The notes under the pieces: generated by a model
The model's database searches: none
What the model was told of the DNA's origin: nothing
The model's input: only the letters and a program-made list of their open reading frames with translations
Assembly (NCBI RefSeq): GCF_900103325.1
Contig: NZ_FMXM01000034.1
Location: 1-36,229 of the forward strand
Length of the DNA stretch: 36,229 nucleotides
Direction of reading: 5' to 3'
From: Mesorhizobium qingshengii
GTDB lineage: Bacteria > Pseudomonadota > Alphaproteobacteria > Rhizobiales > Rhizobiaceae
Part shown: positions 8,192 through 16,461 of the stretch, piece after piece
How positions within the stretch are numbered: position 1 is the first letter of the stretch
Layout of the letters: each line of letters starts with the position of its first letter
Made by a program: the position numbers and the translations under genes

Positions 8192-8977
8192 ATGTCGAAA
8201 GCTTCACCCCTGTCTGTCGCTGCCGAATGGTACGAAATCTCGCAGATCGGCGCGGGCGTGAGCCGTATCCTGGAACGCCATGTCGCGCCTTGGATGCGCT
8301 GCAATATGTGGCTAATCCACGGTCGCGACCGCGACCTGCTGGTGGACACCGGTATGGGACTGAGACCCATCAGGCAGGAGCTCGCGGCACTGCAGGGCCA
8401 GGCAGTGCATGCCGTTTGTACGCATTGCCATTTCGACCATATGGGCTGCGCCCACGAGTTCGAAGTGCGGCTGGGCCACGCCTCGGAAGCCTCAGCCTAT
8501 GCCGGGCCTGATCTGGACAACAGCTGCGCGCGGGCCTGGATCGGCGCCGAACTGCTGACCGCGCTTCCTCATGAAGGCTATCTGCTCGACAGCTACCGGT
8601 TAACGCCGGCGCCGCTTACCGGTCACCTCGACGAAGGCGACGTGCTGGACCTCGGCGACCGCGCGTTCCAGGTGTTGCACCTTCCGGGACATTCGCCAGG
8701 CTCGATCGCACTCTACGACAAGGCGACGAAGACGCTGTTCAGCGGCGACGCGATCTACGACGGGCAGCTGATCGACAATGCTTGGCACTCCGACCCGGAA
8801 GCCTTTCGCGAGTCGCTCCACCGGCTGCGCGAGCTGCCGGTGGAAACCGTACATGCCGGCCACTTCGGCTCATTCGGCAGCGAACGGCTTGTCGAGCTGA
8901 TCGATCTGTATCTGGCAGGCGCCATGCGGGTCGCGAGGATCGACGAATGGCTAAGCGCGCAGTCGGTGCCGGCATGA
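8192..8977 (+). CDS. Metallo-beta-lactamase-fold hydrolase
   Basis: The 261-residue protein carries the metal-binding motif THCHFDHMG (77-85, HxHxDH), a later GHSPGS histidine, the bridging aspartate in FSGDAIYD, and a C-terminal HAGHFGSFG histidine, so a complete two-metal site is likely. Members of this superfamily cleave lactones, thioesters or other esters. Directly downstream of a Baeyer-Villiger enzyme (3 bp gap), the natural reading is opening of the lactone product, but this is inference from position. The stop overlaps the next start (ATGA), indicating translational coupling. Confidence 0.85.
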   Translation: MSKASPLSVAAEWYEISQIGAGVSRILERHVAPWMRCNMWLIHGRDRDLLVDTGMGLRPIRQELAALQGQAVHAVCTHCHFDHMGCAHEFEVRLGHASEASAYAGPDLDNSCARAWIGAELLTALPHEGYLLDSYRLTPAPLTGHLDEGDVLDLGDRAFQVLHLPGHSPGSIALYDKATKTLFSGDAIYDGQLIDNAWHSDPEAFRESLHRLRELPVETVHAGHFGSFGSERLVELIDLYLAGAMRVARIDEWLSAQSVPA

Positions 8978-9381
8978 ACGCCGCGCACTTTATGATCCAG
9001 GTGCGGGATCTCGACCGCGCCGTCGCCTTTTACGAAAAGGCGCTGCTCTTCGTGGAGGTCGACCGCCACCGCTATGACGGCGCAACCTTGGTCTACTTGC
9101 GCGGCCGCGGTTCGCCCTTCGAGATCGAGCTGATAGCACCCGACGACTGGCCTTATGCCGAGCGGCCGGAGCCTGGCCGTAGTCACATCGCCTTCACCGT
9201 CAGCCATCTCGAAGACGAATGGGAGCGGCTGCAGTGTATCGGAATCGGGGCCGGTCAGATCACGGACCATGCCGCCAACGGCGTTCACCAGACGCGCTAC
9301 TTCTATTTCGCGGATCCCGAGGGCAACCAGATCGAGTTCTTGGAAGCGCACGGCCGCTATGCCGCCGAGGAGGAAAAGTGA
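8974..9381 (+). CDS. VOC-superfamily (glyoxalase/dioxygenase-like) protein
   Basis: A 135-residue single-module vicinal-oxygen-chelate protein. Two beta-alpha-beta-beta-beta units are seen: AHFMIQVRDLDRAVAFYEKAL at the start and RSHIAFTVSHLEDEWERL in the middle, ending with YFYFADPEGNQIEFLEAHGR. The likely metal ligands are the first-strand His (residue 4 or 5), His in RSHIAF and the Glu in QIEFLE. The start ATG overlaps the previous stop by ATGA. The family includes glyoxalases, isomerases and extradiol dioxygenases; this size fits a glyoxalase-like isomerase or lyase. The specific reaction cannot be told. Confidence 0.82.
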   Translation: MNAAHFMIQVRDLDRAVAFYEKALLFVEVDRHRYDGATLVYLRGRGSPFEIELIAPDDWPYAERPEPGRSHIAFTVSHLEDEWERLQCIGIGAGQITDHAANGVHQTRYFYFADPEGNQIEFLEAHGRYAAEEEK

Positions 9382-9382
9382 C

Positions 9383-10537
9383 ATGCTGAACCAGATCCGC
9401 AACATCGCTGGCGAAGGCTTTACCGATGATCCGACCAACAGCTGCACGCCGGACGGCATGTTCTATTTCGACGAGAGCATCTATCAGGCGGAGATCCGCC
9501 ACATCTTTGGCCGGAGCTGGCTCTATTTCTGTCACCAGTCGCAAATTGCCAATGCCGGCGACTACATGGTCGGCGACATCGCTGGGCAGTCAGTCTACGT
9601 GATCCGCAGCAAGGTCGGCCAGATCCTCGGTTTCTTCAACGTCTGCCAGCACCGTGCACACCAACTGCTACAGGGCAGCGGTAACGTTCGCAATGTAATG
9701 CGATGCCCCTACCATTCCTGGGTCTACGACATCGAAGGCAATCTGCGTGGCGCACCGAAGGCCGAATGCGTGACTGGGTTCTCGAAAGAGGCGGTCAAGC
9801 TCTCGCCGATAGCGGTCGAGGTGATAGGCGGCTTCGTGTTCGTAAACCTCGACAGCAGCGCCGTGCCGCTCAGCAAGGCCGTCCCTCATTTCGGCCAGAA
9901 GCTGCTGGAGATGTGCCCGGAAGCGCCAGAGCTGAAATACGTCAAGCGGCAGGATTTCGAGATTCGTGCCAACTGGAAAGTGGTGGTCGAGAACTTCTTG
10001 GAAAACTACCACAGTTTCTTTTCAGGGCCGGCGCATGGGCAGCTCTCGGACATCATCGACCAGGACACCTATGCCTCGACGATCGAAGGCAAGGTGATCG
10101 AGTTCCTCGGCAAGGGGGGCAAAGCCGAGAAACTGCCCTATGAACTCCATGAAGGGCGCAAGTTCACCGGCCGCACTATGGGCTTCCAAATCGTGTTCCT
10201 GTGGCCCAACGTAGCGTTCGTATTGCTACCCGGTGCCAATATGATGCTGGTGTTTCTTGTCAACCCTACCGGCCCAGAGACGACCGTCGAGCCGCTGCTC
10301 TATTTCGGCCTTGACGAAAAAATGGATCGCGGGACCGAAGCTGCCGTCGACTGGTTCAACAATCGCCTTGGTCCTGAAGACGTGGGTCTGGTGGAAAGCG
10401 TCCAGCGCGGCGTGCACTCGCTCGGATACAAACGCGGCCGCCTGATGGTCGATCCCGCCCAGGCGGAAGCCTGGAGCGAACATTTCATTCATCACTTCAA
10501 TATGCTGAACATACAGGCACTACAGGACGGCGCGTGA
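9383..10537 (+). CDS. Rieske non-heme iron oxygenase, alpha subunit
   Basis: The 384-residue protein has a Rieske [2Fe-2S] domain with ligands in CQH (C88, H90) and CPYH (C108, H111), followed by a catalytic domain with ENFLENYHSFFSGPAH (about 203-218) holding the mononuclear iron histidines. The C-terminal EDVGLVESVQRG segment is typical of the family. I chose ATG 9383 because an AGGAGG lies about 9 bp upstream; it starts just after the VOC stop. The overall pattern is nearest to single-component demethylase/hydroxylase types such as those acting on betaines and carnitine. Odd points: the two candidate iron histidines are 7 residues apart rather than the usual 4, and no reductase or ferredoxin gene is present in the window. 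The gene ends 7 bp from the end of a converging TetR gene. Confidence 0.88.
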   Translation: MLNQIRNIAGEGFTDDPTNSCTPDGMFYFDESIYQAEIRHIFGRSWLYFCHQSQIANAGDYMVGDIAGQSVYVIRSKVGQILGFFNVCQHRAHQLLQGSGNVRNVMRCPYHSWVYDIEGNLRGAPKAECVTGFSKEAVKLSPIAVEVIGGFVFVNLDSSAVPLSKAVPHFGQKLLEMCPEAPELKYVKRQDFEIRANWKVVVENFLENYHSFFSGPAHGQLSDIIDQDTYASTIEGKVIEFLGKGGKAEKLPYELHEGRKFTGRTMGFQIVFLWPNVAFVLLPGANMMLVFLVNPTGPETTVEPLLYFGLDEKMDRGTEAAVDWFNNRLGPEDVGLVESVQRGVHSLGYKRGRLMVDPAQAEAWSEHFIHHFNMLNIQALQDGA

Positions 10538-10544
10538 GACGCCG

Positions 10545-11165
10545 TCATCCCGACAGGCCAGCGACGGTGCCCTTGCGGCGCCCGCTGGCCAACTGATCAT
10601 CGACAAAGGCTTCCAGCTTGGCGATTGCTGTAGAATTCGAGGCACCGTCTATGGTGCGCCCCCGGCGGAGCCAGAGACCATCAATGTAAAGTGCAACTCC
10701 TTCAGCGATTTCGGCTGCTCGCCTATCACTCGTAAGTTGGCGAAGCGCGTGTCTGAGATTGCTCTCAAGGCGTCGGTCTACAGCGTTCTGAAGCCGTTCA
10801 AACTCGGGATGCTGGCCAATGGCCGCGTAATAGCTGACCCAGGCACGGGCCGTATCGCGAGTAAATAGGTCGCTCGCGAAGTTGCTGGCGATGATCGCGC
10901 TGACCCGTCCGCGGGGGGATTTCGCCTGGCGGAGCCGCCGTGCCGTATCCTGCGAGATGAGGAAGGTGGCCTTGCGTACCACGGCACTGACCAGCGCGTC
11001 CTTGCTGGTGAAATAGTAATTGACGATGCCGTGTGACATACCGGCCCGCTCGCCAATGCGAGCCATCGTCATGCCCTTCAGGCCGTGCTCCAGAAAGGTA
11101 AGATAGGCGGCGTCGATTAGCTCTCGGCGGCGGATTTGTTCGATGCTGGTCTTGCTGATGTGCAT
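10545..11165 (-). CDS. BetI-like TetR-family repressor
   Basis: The 206-residue protein starts with a TetR helix-turn-helix (RRRELIDAAYLTFLEHGL, then MTMARIGERAGMSHGIVNYYFTSKDAL, about 12-56), followed by a helical ligand domain. The segments FTRDTARAWVSYYAAIGQHPEF and RRLESNLRHALRQL resemble BetI, the choline-sensing repressor. It is the last gene of the minus-strand operon with the importer and oxidoreductase (30 bp behind the oxidoreductase stop), so it probably controls this operon and itself. It is the best candidate for binding the TTGGATGGCCATCCAA-type palindromes, but that is inference. Its 3' end faces the Rieske gene with 7 bp between. Confidence 0.87.
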   Translation of the reverse strand: MHISKTSIEQIRRRELIDAAYLTFLEHGLKGMTMARIGERAGMSHGIVNYYFTSKDALVSAVVRKATFLISQDTARRLRQAKSPRGRVSAIIASNFASDLFTRDTARAWVSYYAAIGQHPEFERLQNAVDRRLESNLRHALRQLTSDRRAAEIAEGVALYIDGLWLRRGRTIDGASNSTAIAKLEAFVDDQLASGRRKGTVAGLSG

Positions 11166-11195
11166 GCTAAGGCAGTCTCCGGCGTCGAGATAGCA

Positions 11196-12194
11196 TTAAG
11201 CGATCTGCAATGTAACCTTTCCGATAGCCTGCCCTGTTTCCAGGAAGGCGTGCGCATCGCCCGCCTGGGCCAGCGGGAAGGTTGCCGCGTGCTGGATTTT
11301 CAGTCGGCCTTGCGCTACGAGGGCCAGCACTTGTCGCACGATGGCCACCTGTTCCATAAGTCTGCTTTGCAGCCCCTTCCACATCGGGGTCAGCATCATT
11401 ACGTTCATGATGCTGAGGTTCAAGTTATAGGCAGTCGAATCGGCATCGTCGCCCGGTGTGCCCATCAGGGTCACCACCCGGCCATATTCACTCATGGCTC
11501 GAAAAGTTCTTTGCATCACCTGCGCGCCGGCATTGTCGAAGGCGACATTGACGCCTCTCGACCAGCCAAGGGCCGCCTCGACGAAGTCCTGCTCGCGATA
11601 GCGGATAGCAAGCTCGGCACCGAGTTCGTTGACCAGAGCGGCTTTCTGGGACGTGCTTACGGTGGTGGCGACCCTCCCGCCGCGCAAGGCGGCTAATTGA
11701 ATGGCGATATGCCCGGTTCCGCCAGCTCCACCATGTATGAGCACGAACTCGCCAGCCCTGACCTGCGCACGATCGTATAGCGCTTCCCAACAGGTGATGC
11801 CGACCAGCGGCAGGGCGGCGGCGGTGAGGTCGTCCACCGAATCGGGCACGCATGCCAGTTGCCATTCTGGCACCACTGCCGCCTCCGCGTAGGTGCCGAA
11901 CTCGTCCCCGATGCCGCCATTGCAGAAGCACACTCTGTCGCCAATCCGGACTGAGCTCACCTGGTCGCCGATGGCCTTCACGGTTCCCATCCCGTCGTGG
12001 CCGAGTACCAGCGGATTGTCCCCGCAGACATAACCACCAAGCTGGCGAAAAAATACATCCGCTGGATTGAGCGCCGCAGCCCGCAGTTCCACCAAGACAT
12101 CATCAGGACGGCGCGGCCATCGCAGCTCGATATCCCGCATCTGCAGAACTTCGGGACCGCCTTTTGCGGTTGCGACAACGGCCTTGATCTTCAA
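11196..12194 (-). CDS. Quinone-oxidoreductase-like (zinc-independent MDR) dehydrogenase
   Basis: A 332-residue medium-chain dehydrogenase/reductase. It has the GroES-like N-terminal domain (ALNPADVFFRQLGGY, then LVLGHDGMGTVKAIG) and the NADPH fold with HGGAGGTGHIAIQLA (154-168). No cysteine cluster for structural zinc is seen, which fits the quinone oxidoreductase branch; such enzymes reduce quinones, enones or enoyl compounds. I start it at TTG 12194, preceded by an AAAGG motif and overlapping the stop of the permease gene by 4 bp; a longer frame to 12323 would overlap that gene by 133 bp. It sits between the importer and its regulator, so it probably acts on the imported compound or an early intermediate. 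Confidence 0.85.
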   Translation of the reverse strand: MKIKAVVATAKGGPEVLQMRDIELRWPRRPDDVLVELRAAALNPADVFFRQLGGYVCGDNPLVLGHDGMGTVKAIGDQVSSVRIGDRVCFCNGGIGDEFGTYAEAAVVPEWQLACVPDSVDDLTAAALPLVGITCWEALYDRAQVRAGEFVLIHGGAGGTGHIAIQLAALRGGRVATTVSTSQKAALVNELGAELAIRYREQDFVEAALGWSRGVNVAFDNAGAQVMQRTFRAMSEYGRVVTLMGTPGDDADSTAYNLNLSIMNVMMLTPMWKGLQSRLMEQVAIVRQVLALVAQGRLKIQHAATFPLAQAGDAHAFLETGQAIGKVTLQIA

Positions 12195-13048
12195 CGGGCT
12201 ACCTTTCGAAGCTGGCGCGCGTACCAGAGCATTATAACGCTCATGCAGACAAAGACGGTCAGAGCGAGAATCACGGACGCGACGGCGAGTCGAGGTGTCC
12301 CGGCAGAGCGCAGGCTCAGCCACATCAGGACAGGCAAGGTCTGGGTGTCACGGTCTGTCAGAAACAGCGCCATCACGAATTCATTCAGGGAGATTACGAA
12401 GGCGAACAGGGCTGATGAGATGATTCCGGTGGAAACCATCGGCACCACGATCTCGAAAAAGGAGCCAATAGGTCTTCCGCCTAGGTCATAAGAGGCTTCG
12501 ACAACGCGATAGTCGACAGTCCGGAAGGTGGCTTCCATCAGCATGAAGACAAGCGGCATGGCCCAGAGGGAGTGGGCGATCATGACCAATTCCCGTGACC
12601 CGTAGAAGCTGTAAGATCCCAGCTGGACCCCTCCGAAAGCGATCGCGACCCCCAAGCCGAGTACGACGCCAGGCATGAACAGAGGCATCATGATCAACAT
12701 GTACCAAAACGTGCGAAACGGAATCTGGTAACGTTCAAAGGCCCAGGCGGCAAGAATGCCGGCCGTGGTGGAAATAGCCGTTGTCCCGAGCGCGATGACG
12801 ATGCTGTTGATCAGTGCGTCCATCCATTGAGTGCTGCCAAAGAAATCGGCGTACCAGCGCACGGACCAATCAGTGATCGGAAATCGGATCATCGCCGCGT
12901 TGTTGAACGACATCACCAGCGTGATGAGCACGGGGATCAAGATATAGAGCACCAAAAAGCCGGTGAATGCCCAGCTGAGTACACGCAGCACCCTGGGCTC
13001 GAGGCGTTGTTGCAATGTCGCTTGGCGTGCCAGGTTGATCTCAGACAT
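12191..13048 (-). CDS. ABC importer permease, PotC-like
   Basis: The 285-residue inner-membrane permease has about six helices, beginning VLSWAFTGFLVLYILIPVLI. The cytoplasmic EAA loop, which docks to the ATPase, is EASYDLGGRPIGSFFEIVVP. The family is the spermidine/putrescine type (PotC), which also imports opines, betaines and other cationic compounds. It overlaps the partner permease start-to-stop by 8 bp and the next gene by 4 bp, so the operon is tightly coupled. Confidence 0.88.
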   Translation of the reverse strand: MSEINLARQATLQQRLEPRVLRVLSWAFTGFLVLYILIPVLITLVMSFNNAAMIRFPITDWSVRWYADFFGSTQWMDALINSIVIALGTTAISTTAGILAAWAFERYQIPFRTFWYMLIMMPLFMPGVVLGLGVAIAFGGVQLGSYSFYGSRELVMIAHSLWAMPLVFMLMEATFRTVDYRVVEASYDLGGRPIGSFFEIVVPMVSTGIISSALFAFVISLNEFVMALFLTDRDTQTLPVLMWLSLRSAGTPRLAVASVILALTVFVCMSVIMLWYARQLRKVAR

Positions 13049-13952
13049 GGAAAGCGGACCGCTTGGACATCAGCGACCGCGTCAGCAGCATCGCCGCAGC
13101 AACGCCGATGACAAGCAACATCGAGAACGCGGAAGCGAGCGGCCAATTGTGCTTGCCTAGCATCTGCTCCTGGATCAGGAAGCCCATGGTCCAGAGAGTG
13201 TCGGGCCCGAGCGCTGATGGCGTAGCATAGGTACCCATCGCCCAAATGAAGGATTGCGAAAACGCCACGAGCAGACCCGTTCTTGTTAGCGGGAAGAGCA
13301 CTTCCCGGAATGTTACAAGAGGCGGCGCGCCAAGATCCGCGCTCGACTCCAGTATCTGCTCGTCTATTCCATCCAGGACCGACAACAGAATGAAGAATGC
13401 GTAGGGCAGCGTCACATAAACCAGGCCCACGAATGCAGCGAATTCGGTATACATTAGGCTGAATTTGTCGGTGATTAGCCCTGCGGAAAGCAGCGCTTGG
13501 CTCAATAGCCCGTTCTTCGGAAAAAACATCCACCAGCCGAAGATGATGGCGATCTCGGATATCAGGAGCGGGCAGAGCGCCAGTCCTACGAAAAGCAATC
13601 GCCAGCGGGCCGGTTTCAGCCAGGCCAGGATCGCAAAGGTGTAGCCGATTGCGACGCTGAAGAAAGAGGCGACGAGGGCCAGTTGCACGGTGGTCCAGAT
13701 CGCTTTCGAAAAGAGCGGGTTCGTAAACAGCGTTCGGTAGTGTTCGAAAGTGAAGCCCGGTACATACAGACGCTGATCGACGTGGAGATTAAAGCTCATC
13801 CGTGCCATCTGGAGTGTAGGTAAACCAAAGAACACCAGCACAATCACCAGTGCCGGCGCGATCAGGAACCACGGTACCACCGGCTTGCGGCTGGCCCTGA
13901 CGGGCACGTCCGTCGCCTCGCTGATGGAACTGTCGGTTTGGGCGAGCGTCAT
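13041..13952 (-). CDS. ABC importer permease, PotB-like
   Basis: The 303-residue permease has a cytoplasmic lead of about 25 residues, then WFLIAPALVIVLVFFGLPTL and five more helices. Its EAA loop is ESSADLGAPPLVTFREVLFP. It would form the membrane channel with the PotC-like protein. It overlaps the ATPase gene upstream by 4 bp and the PotC-like gene downstream by 8 bp. Confidence 0.88.
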   Translation of the reverse strand: MTLAQTDSSISEATDVPVRASRKPVVPWFLIAPALVIVLVFFGLPTLQMARMSFNLHVDQRLYVPGFTFEHYRTLFTNPLFSKAIWTTVQLALVASFFSVAIGYTFAILAWLKPARWRLLFVGLALCPLLISEIAIIFGWWMFFPKNGLLSQALLSAGLITDKFSLMYTEFAAFVGLVYVTLPYAFFILLSVLDGIDEQILESSADLGAPPLVTFREVLFPLTRTGLLVAFSQSFIWAMGTYATPSALGPDTLWTMGFLIQEQMLGKHNWPLASAFSMLLVIGVAAAMLLTRSLMSKRSAFHV

Positions 13953-15004
13953 TGAAACACTTTCATGTCTTCGCTCCCCCAGCCGATTTCGACCTCATCG
14001 CCCAAACCCTTGGCGATTCGACCGGGGTGATCCGCGAATATCTCCAGCGCGCCGGCCCTGAGGTGATAGCGAAAAACGTCACCGAGAAACTCCACGAAAT
14101 GAAGTTCCGCTTTCAAGGTGTTTGGTGAATTGGCGGCACTACCGCCAATCTTGACGCGGTTTGGCCTTACGTAAACCCGCCAGTCTCCATCTGCCAGGCC
14201 CTTGCCAAGGCGAATATCAACCGCACGCCCTTGCTTATCCGCAGTGATCCCCGAGGTGACGCGCAGGGGCATGCAGCAACTTTCGCCGATGAAATTGTAA
14301 ACGAACTCGTTGGCGGGATCGTGAAATACCCGCTCGGGCTTGTCGATCTGCTCGATGCGACCGCGATTCATAACCGCGACGCGGCTTGACATCGCCATTG
14401 CCTCGCTCTGGTCATGCGTGACGTAGATTGCGCTGAAACCGAGTTCATCATGGAGCCGCTTGATCTCCGCGCGCAGTTGCAGGCGCAGCGACAAATCAAG
14501 CGCCGAAAGCGGCTCGTCGAATAAGAGCACGGCTGGTCGGACCACGAGCGAGCGCGCCAGCGCCACCCTCTGTTTCTGCCCGCCCGAGAGTTGGCCGGGA
14601 TAGCGGTCCTCGAAGCCTCTTAGCCGCACGGTCTCAAGCACTTTCGCGACCCGCTCATCGATCTCGTGCTTCGGGACTTTGCGCATGCGCAGGCCATAAG
14701 CCACGTTCTCCGCAACCGTCTTGTGGGGGAACAGAGCTCCAGATTGGAAAATCGTCGCCGTGTCGCGATTATAGGGAGGTTGTTGATCGATCCGCTCACC
14801 GTTGATACGGATCGATCCGGACTGAATCTCCTCAAATCCACCGATCAAACGAAGCGTTGTCGTCTTGCCGGATCCCGACGGACCTAGAAGGGTTACAAAT
14901 TCGCCGCGGCGTACCGTCAGCGAGACATTGTCGACCGCCACGACGGCGCCGTAGCAGCGCCGGACGCGGTCGACTTCAAGTGCCAATCCAGAATCCATCG
15001 CCAT
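13949..15004 (-). CDS. ABC importer ATPase, PotA-like
   Basis: The 351-residue ATPase has Walker A GPSGSGKTTT (41-50), a Q-loop in TATIFQSGALFPHKTV (about 83-97), signature LSGGQKQRVALARSL (139-153), Walker B VLLFDEPLSALD (159-170) and an H-loop (AIYVTHDQSEAM). The C-terminal 100 residues form a TOBE-type domain (YVRPNRVKI onward), typical of PotA/MalK-class importers. A gap of 175 bp separates it from the substrate-binding gene upstream; no promoter is obvious there, so the genes are probably co-transcribed. Confidence 0.9.
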   Translation of the reverse strand: MAMDSGLALEVDRVRRCYGAVVAVDNVSLTVRRGEFVTLLGPSGSGKTTTLRLIGGFEEIQSGSIRINGERIDQQPPYNRDTATIFQSGALFPHKTVAENVAYGLRMRKVPKHEIDERVAKVLETVRLRGFEDRYPGQLSGGQKQRVALARSLVVRPAVLLFDEPLSALDLSLRLQLRAEIKRLHDELGFSAIYVTHDQSEAMAMSSRVAVMNRGRIEQIDKPERVFHDPANEFVYNFIGESCCMPLRVTSGITADKQGRAVDIRLGKGLADGDWRVYVRPNRVKIGGSAANSPNTLKAELHFVEFLGDVFRYHLRAGALEIFADHPGRIAKGLGDEVEIGWGSEDMKVFQ

Positions 15005-15179
15005 CTTCGGTCCTTTTCGTGGGTCTGTCCTTGACGCCCGTGCCGACCGACCGCTCCATCACAGCGGCTTCATCGCAGTGACCGCCCTCGCTTAGCTGGC
15101 AGCGCACCAGAGTCATGTCGTGTCGGCACACCCTGAACACCATCATAGCCGTGACGAAGGATGAAACCGGAGTTCGTTA

Positions 15180-16316
15180 CTAGCCCGTTGTCCTCGCGAT
15201 TGTCTGCTTCATACGGTCGTCATAGGCTTGATAATCAGCATTAATCTTGTCCCAGCCATCCATTGTGATGAGTTGGAACATGCGGTGGAAATCTTCGTTG
15301 GCGGCAGGATAGTTGTTCCACTGAGGCGGTACGGTTACATCCTTGCGCGCCATGAATATTAGGGACTTGGAAAGGAACCGATCCTGGGTTTCTTTCTCGA
15401 GCATGTAGTTCATGAATAGATCTGCAAGGTCCGCATGCCGCGTTCCGCGTACTTTGAAGTACCAGTCGGTCCATGCAGAAGTCCCCTCCGCCGGAACCTT
15501 GACGACGTACTCGTCGGGGCTTTGCGTCAGAAAAGTATAGGCGTCCGAGGAGTAGCTCATCGCTGCGTCGGCATCGCCTTGGTTCAAAATGTTGGCCTGC
15601 TCGGCACCATCTTTGAACCATTTCGCGATCTTCAGTTGATCAAGCTTGGCGAAGAGTGATTCTGCCGTGGTCATGGCATACATTTCATCCAGCCCCGGCG
15701 AGGTCTTGTCCATTACGGCCGGCACCGACAGTGTCCACCACCAGGCGGCGCTATCGGCCGTCACTTTCCCGGCCAGGCGCTGGTCCCACAGAAGGGCCCA
15801 GGAAGTCGGATCGATGCCCAGAGCCTTGCGCGCCAGCAACATGCAGGTCCCGCCTCCAAAGGGGATGCCATAATCCTTGGCCCTGTCCGGTCGGGTCTCA
15901 TAGAACCAGGGATAGACCGCCTTCAGGTTGGGTATCTTGGTTGCATCGGTCTTCTGATACAAGCCCTCGGCAAGACCAGCTGAGGAAATGTATTCCTCCC
16001 CCACGCTGACGTCGAAGGGCGGGTTGTCGGCGGGAGCCGCCTTGATTTGGCTGACAATCTGATCCCAGCCGCCGACGGTCTCGGCCTTGGTGTTGTAGTG
16101 CGCGTTGAAGGGATCGATCACCGTCTCCCTGAAGACCTGCTCATAATTGCCCGACCACGAAACCGCGATCAGGCTCTCGCCCTCGAATGCCGCCTTGGCC
16201 GAGGTCACCAGGGCGCGCCCTATGATGGCGGGAGCGCCGAGAAAAGCCGCGCCTGCCGCGACCGCCTTCAAGACTGTCCGACGGCTCATGCCGCTGTTGG
16301 TCCGCTTCTGCGTCAT
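15180..16316 (-). CDS. PotD-like periplasmic substrate-binding protein with Tat signal
   Basis: The 378-residue protein starts with a twin-arginine signal: SRRTVLK (residues 10-16), then AVAAGAAFLGAPAIIG and a likely cleavage site near AKA (about 40-42). The mature part has the two-lobed type II binding fold of the spermidine/putrescine family (SLIAVSWSGNYEQVFRETVI, later VSVGEEYISSAGLAEGL and INQ-like GDADAAMSYSSDAYTF). Ligands of this group include polyamines, opines and betaine-like compounds; the ligand here cannot be named. It is the first gene of the importer operon. An operator palindrome lies 41-56 bp upstream of its ATG. Confidence 0.88.
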   Translation of the reverse strand: MTQKRTNSGMSRRTVLKAVAAGAAFLGAPAIIGRALVTSAKAAFEGESLIAVSWSGNYEQVFRETVIDPFNAHYNTKAETVGGWDQIVSQIKAAPADNPPFDVSVGEEYISSAGLAEGLYQKTDATKIPNLKAVYPWFYETRPDRAKDYGIPFGGGTCMLLARKALGIDPTSWALLWDQRLAGKVTADSAAWWWTLSVPAVMDKTSPGLDEMYAMTTAESLFAKLDQLKIAKWFKDGAEQANILNQGDADAAMSYSSDAYTFLTQSPDEYVVKVPAEGTSAWTDWYFKVRGTRHADLADLFMNYMLEKETQDRFLSKSLIFMARKDVTVPPQWNNYPAANEDFHRMFQLITMDGWDKINADYQAYDDRMKQTIARTTG

Positions 16317-16356
16317 TCCAGCACTCCTTCTGTTGGACGGCGCCTGCCGTCGAAAA

Positions 16357-16372
16357 TGGGATGGCCATCAAA
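16357..16372 (-). promoter_or_regulatory. Palindromic operator, site 2 (importer operon)
   Basis: In the direction of potD the site reads TTTGATGGCCATCCCA. It contains the perfect inner palindrome GATGGCCATC and matches the consensus TTGGATGGCCATCCAA at 14 of 16 positions. It lies 41-56 bp upstream of the substrate-binding protein ATG. The -10 region of this promoter is not obvious. Confidence 0.65.
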
Positions 16373-16461
16373 TTGCACTTTTCGATCAAGTAGCAGAAAC
16401 ACGAGAAAATTAGCCGGCGCCGATGTAGCAGCTTATGCCGCAACGGCCCGGCGGCGCAGGC

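Noticed and set aside
12195..12323. Longer start for the quinone-oxidoreductase-like gene
   Set aside because: It would overlap the permease gene by over 130 bp and add residues foreign to the family; TTG 12194 fits the start of the GroES-like domain and the 4-bp overlap pattern of the operon.
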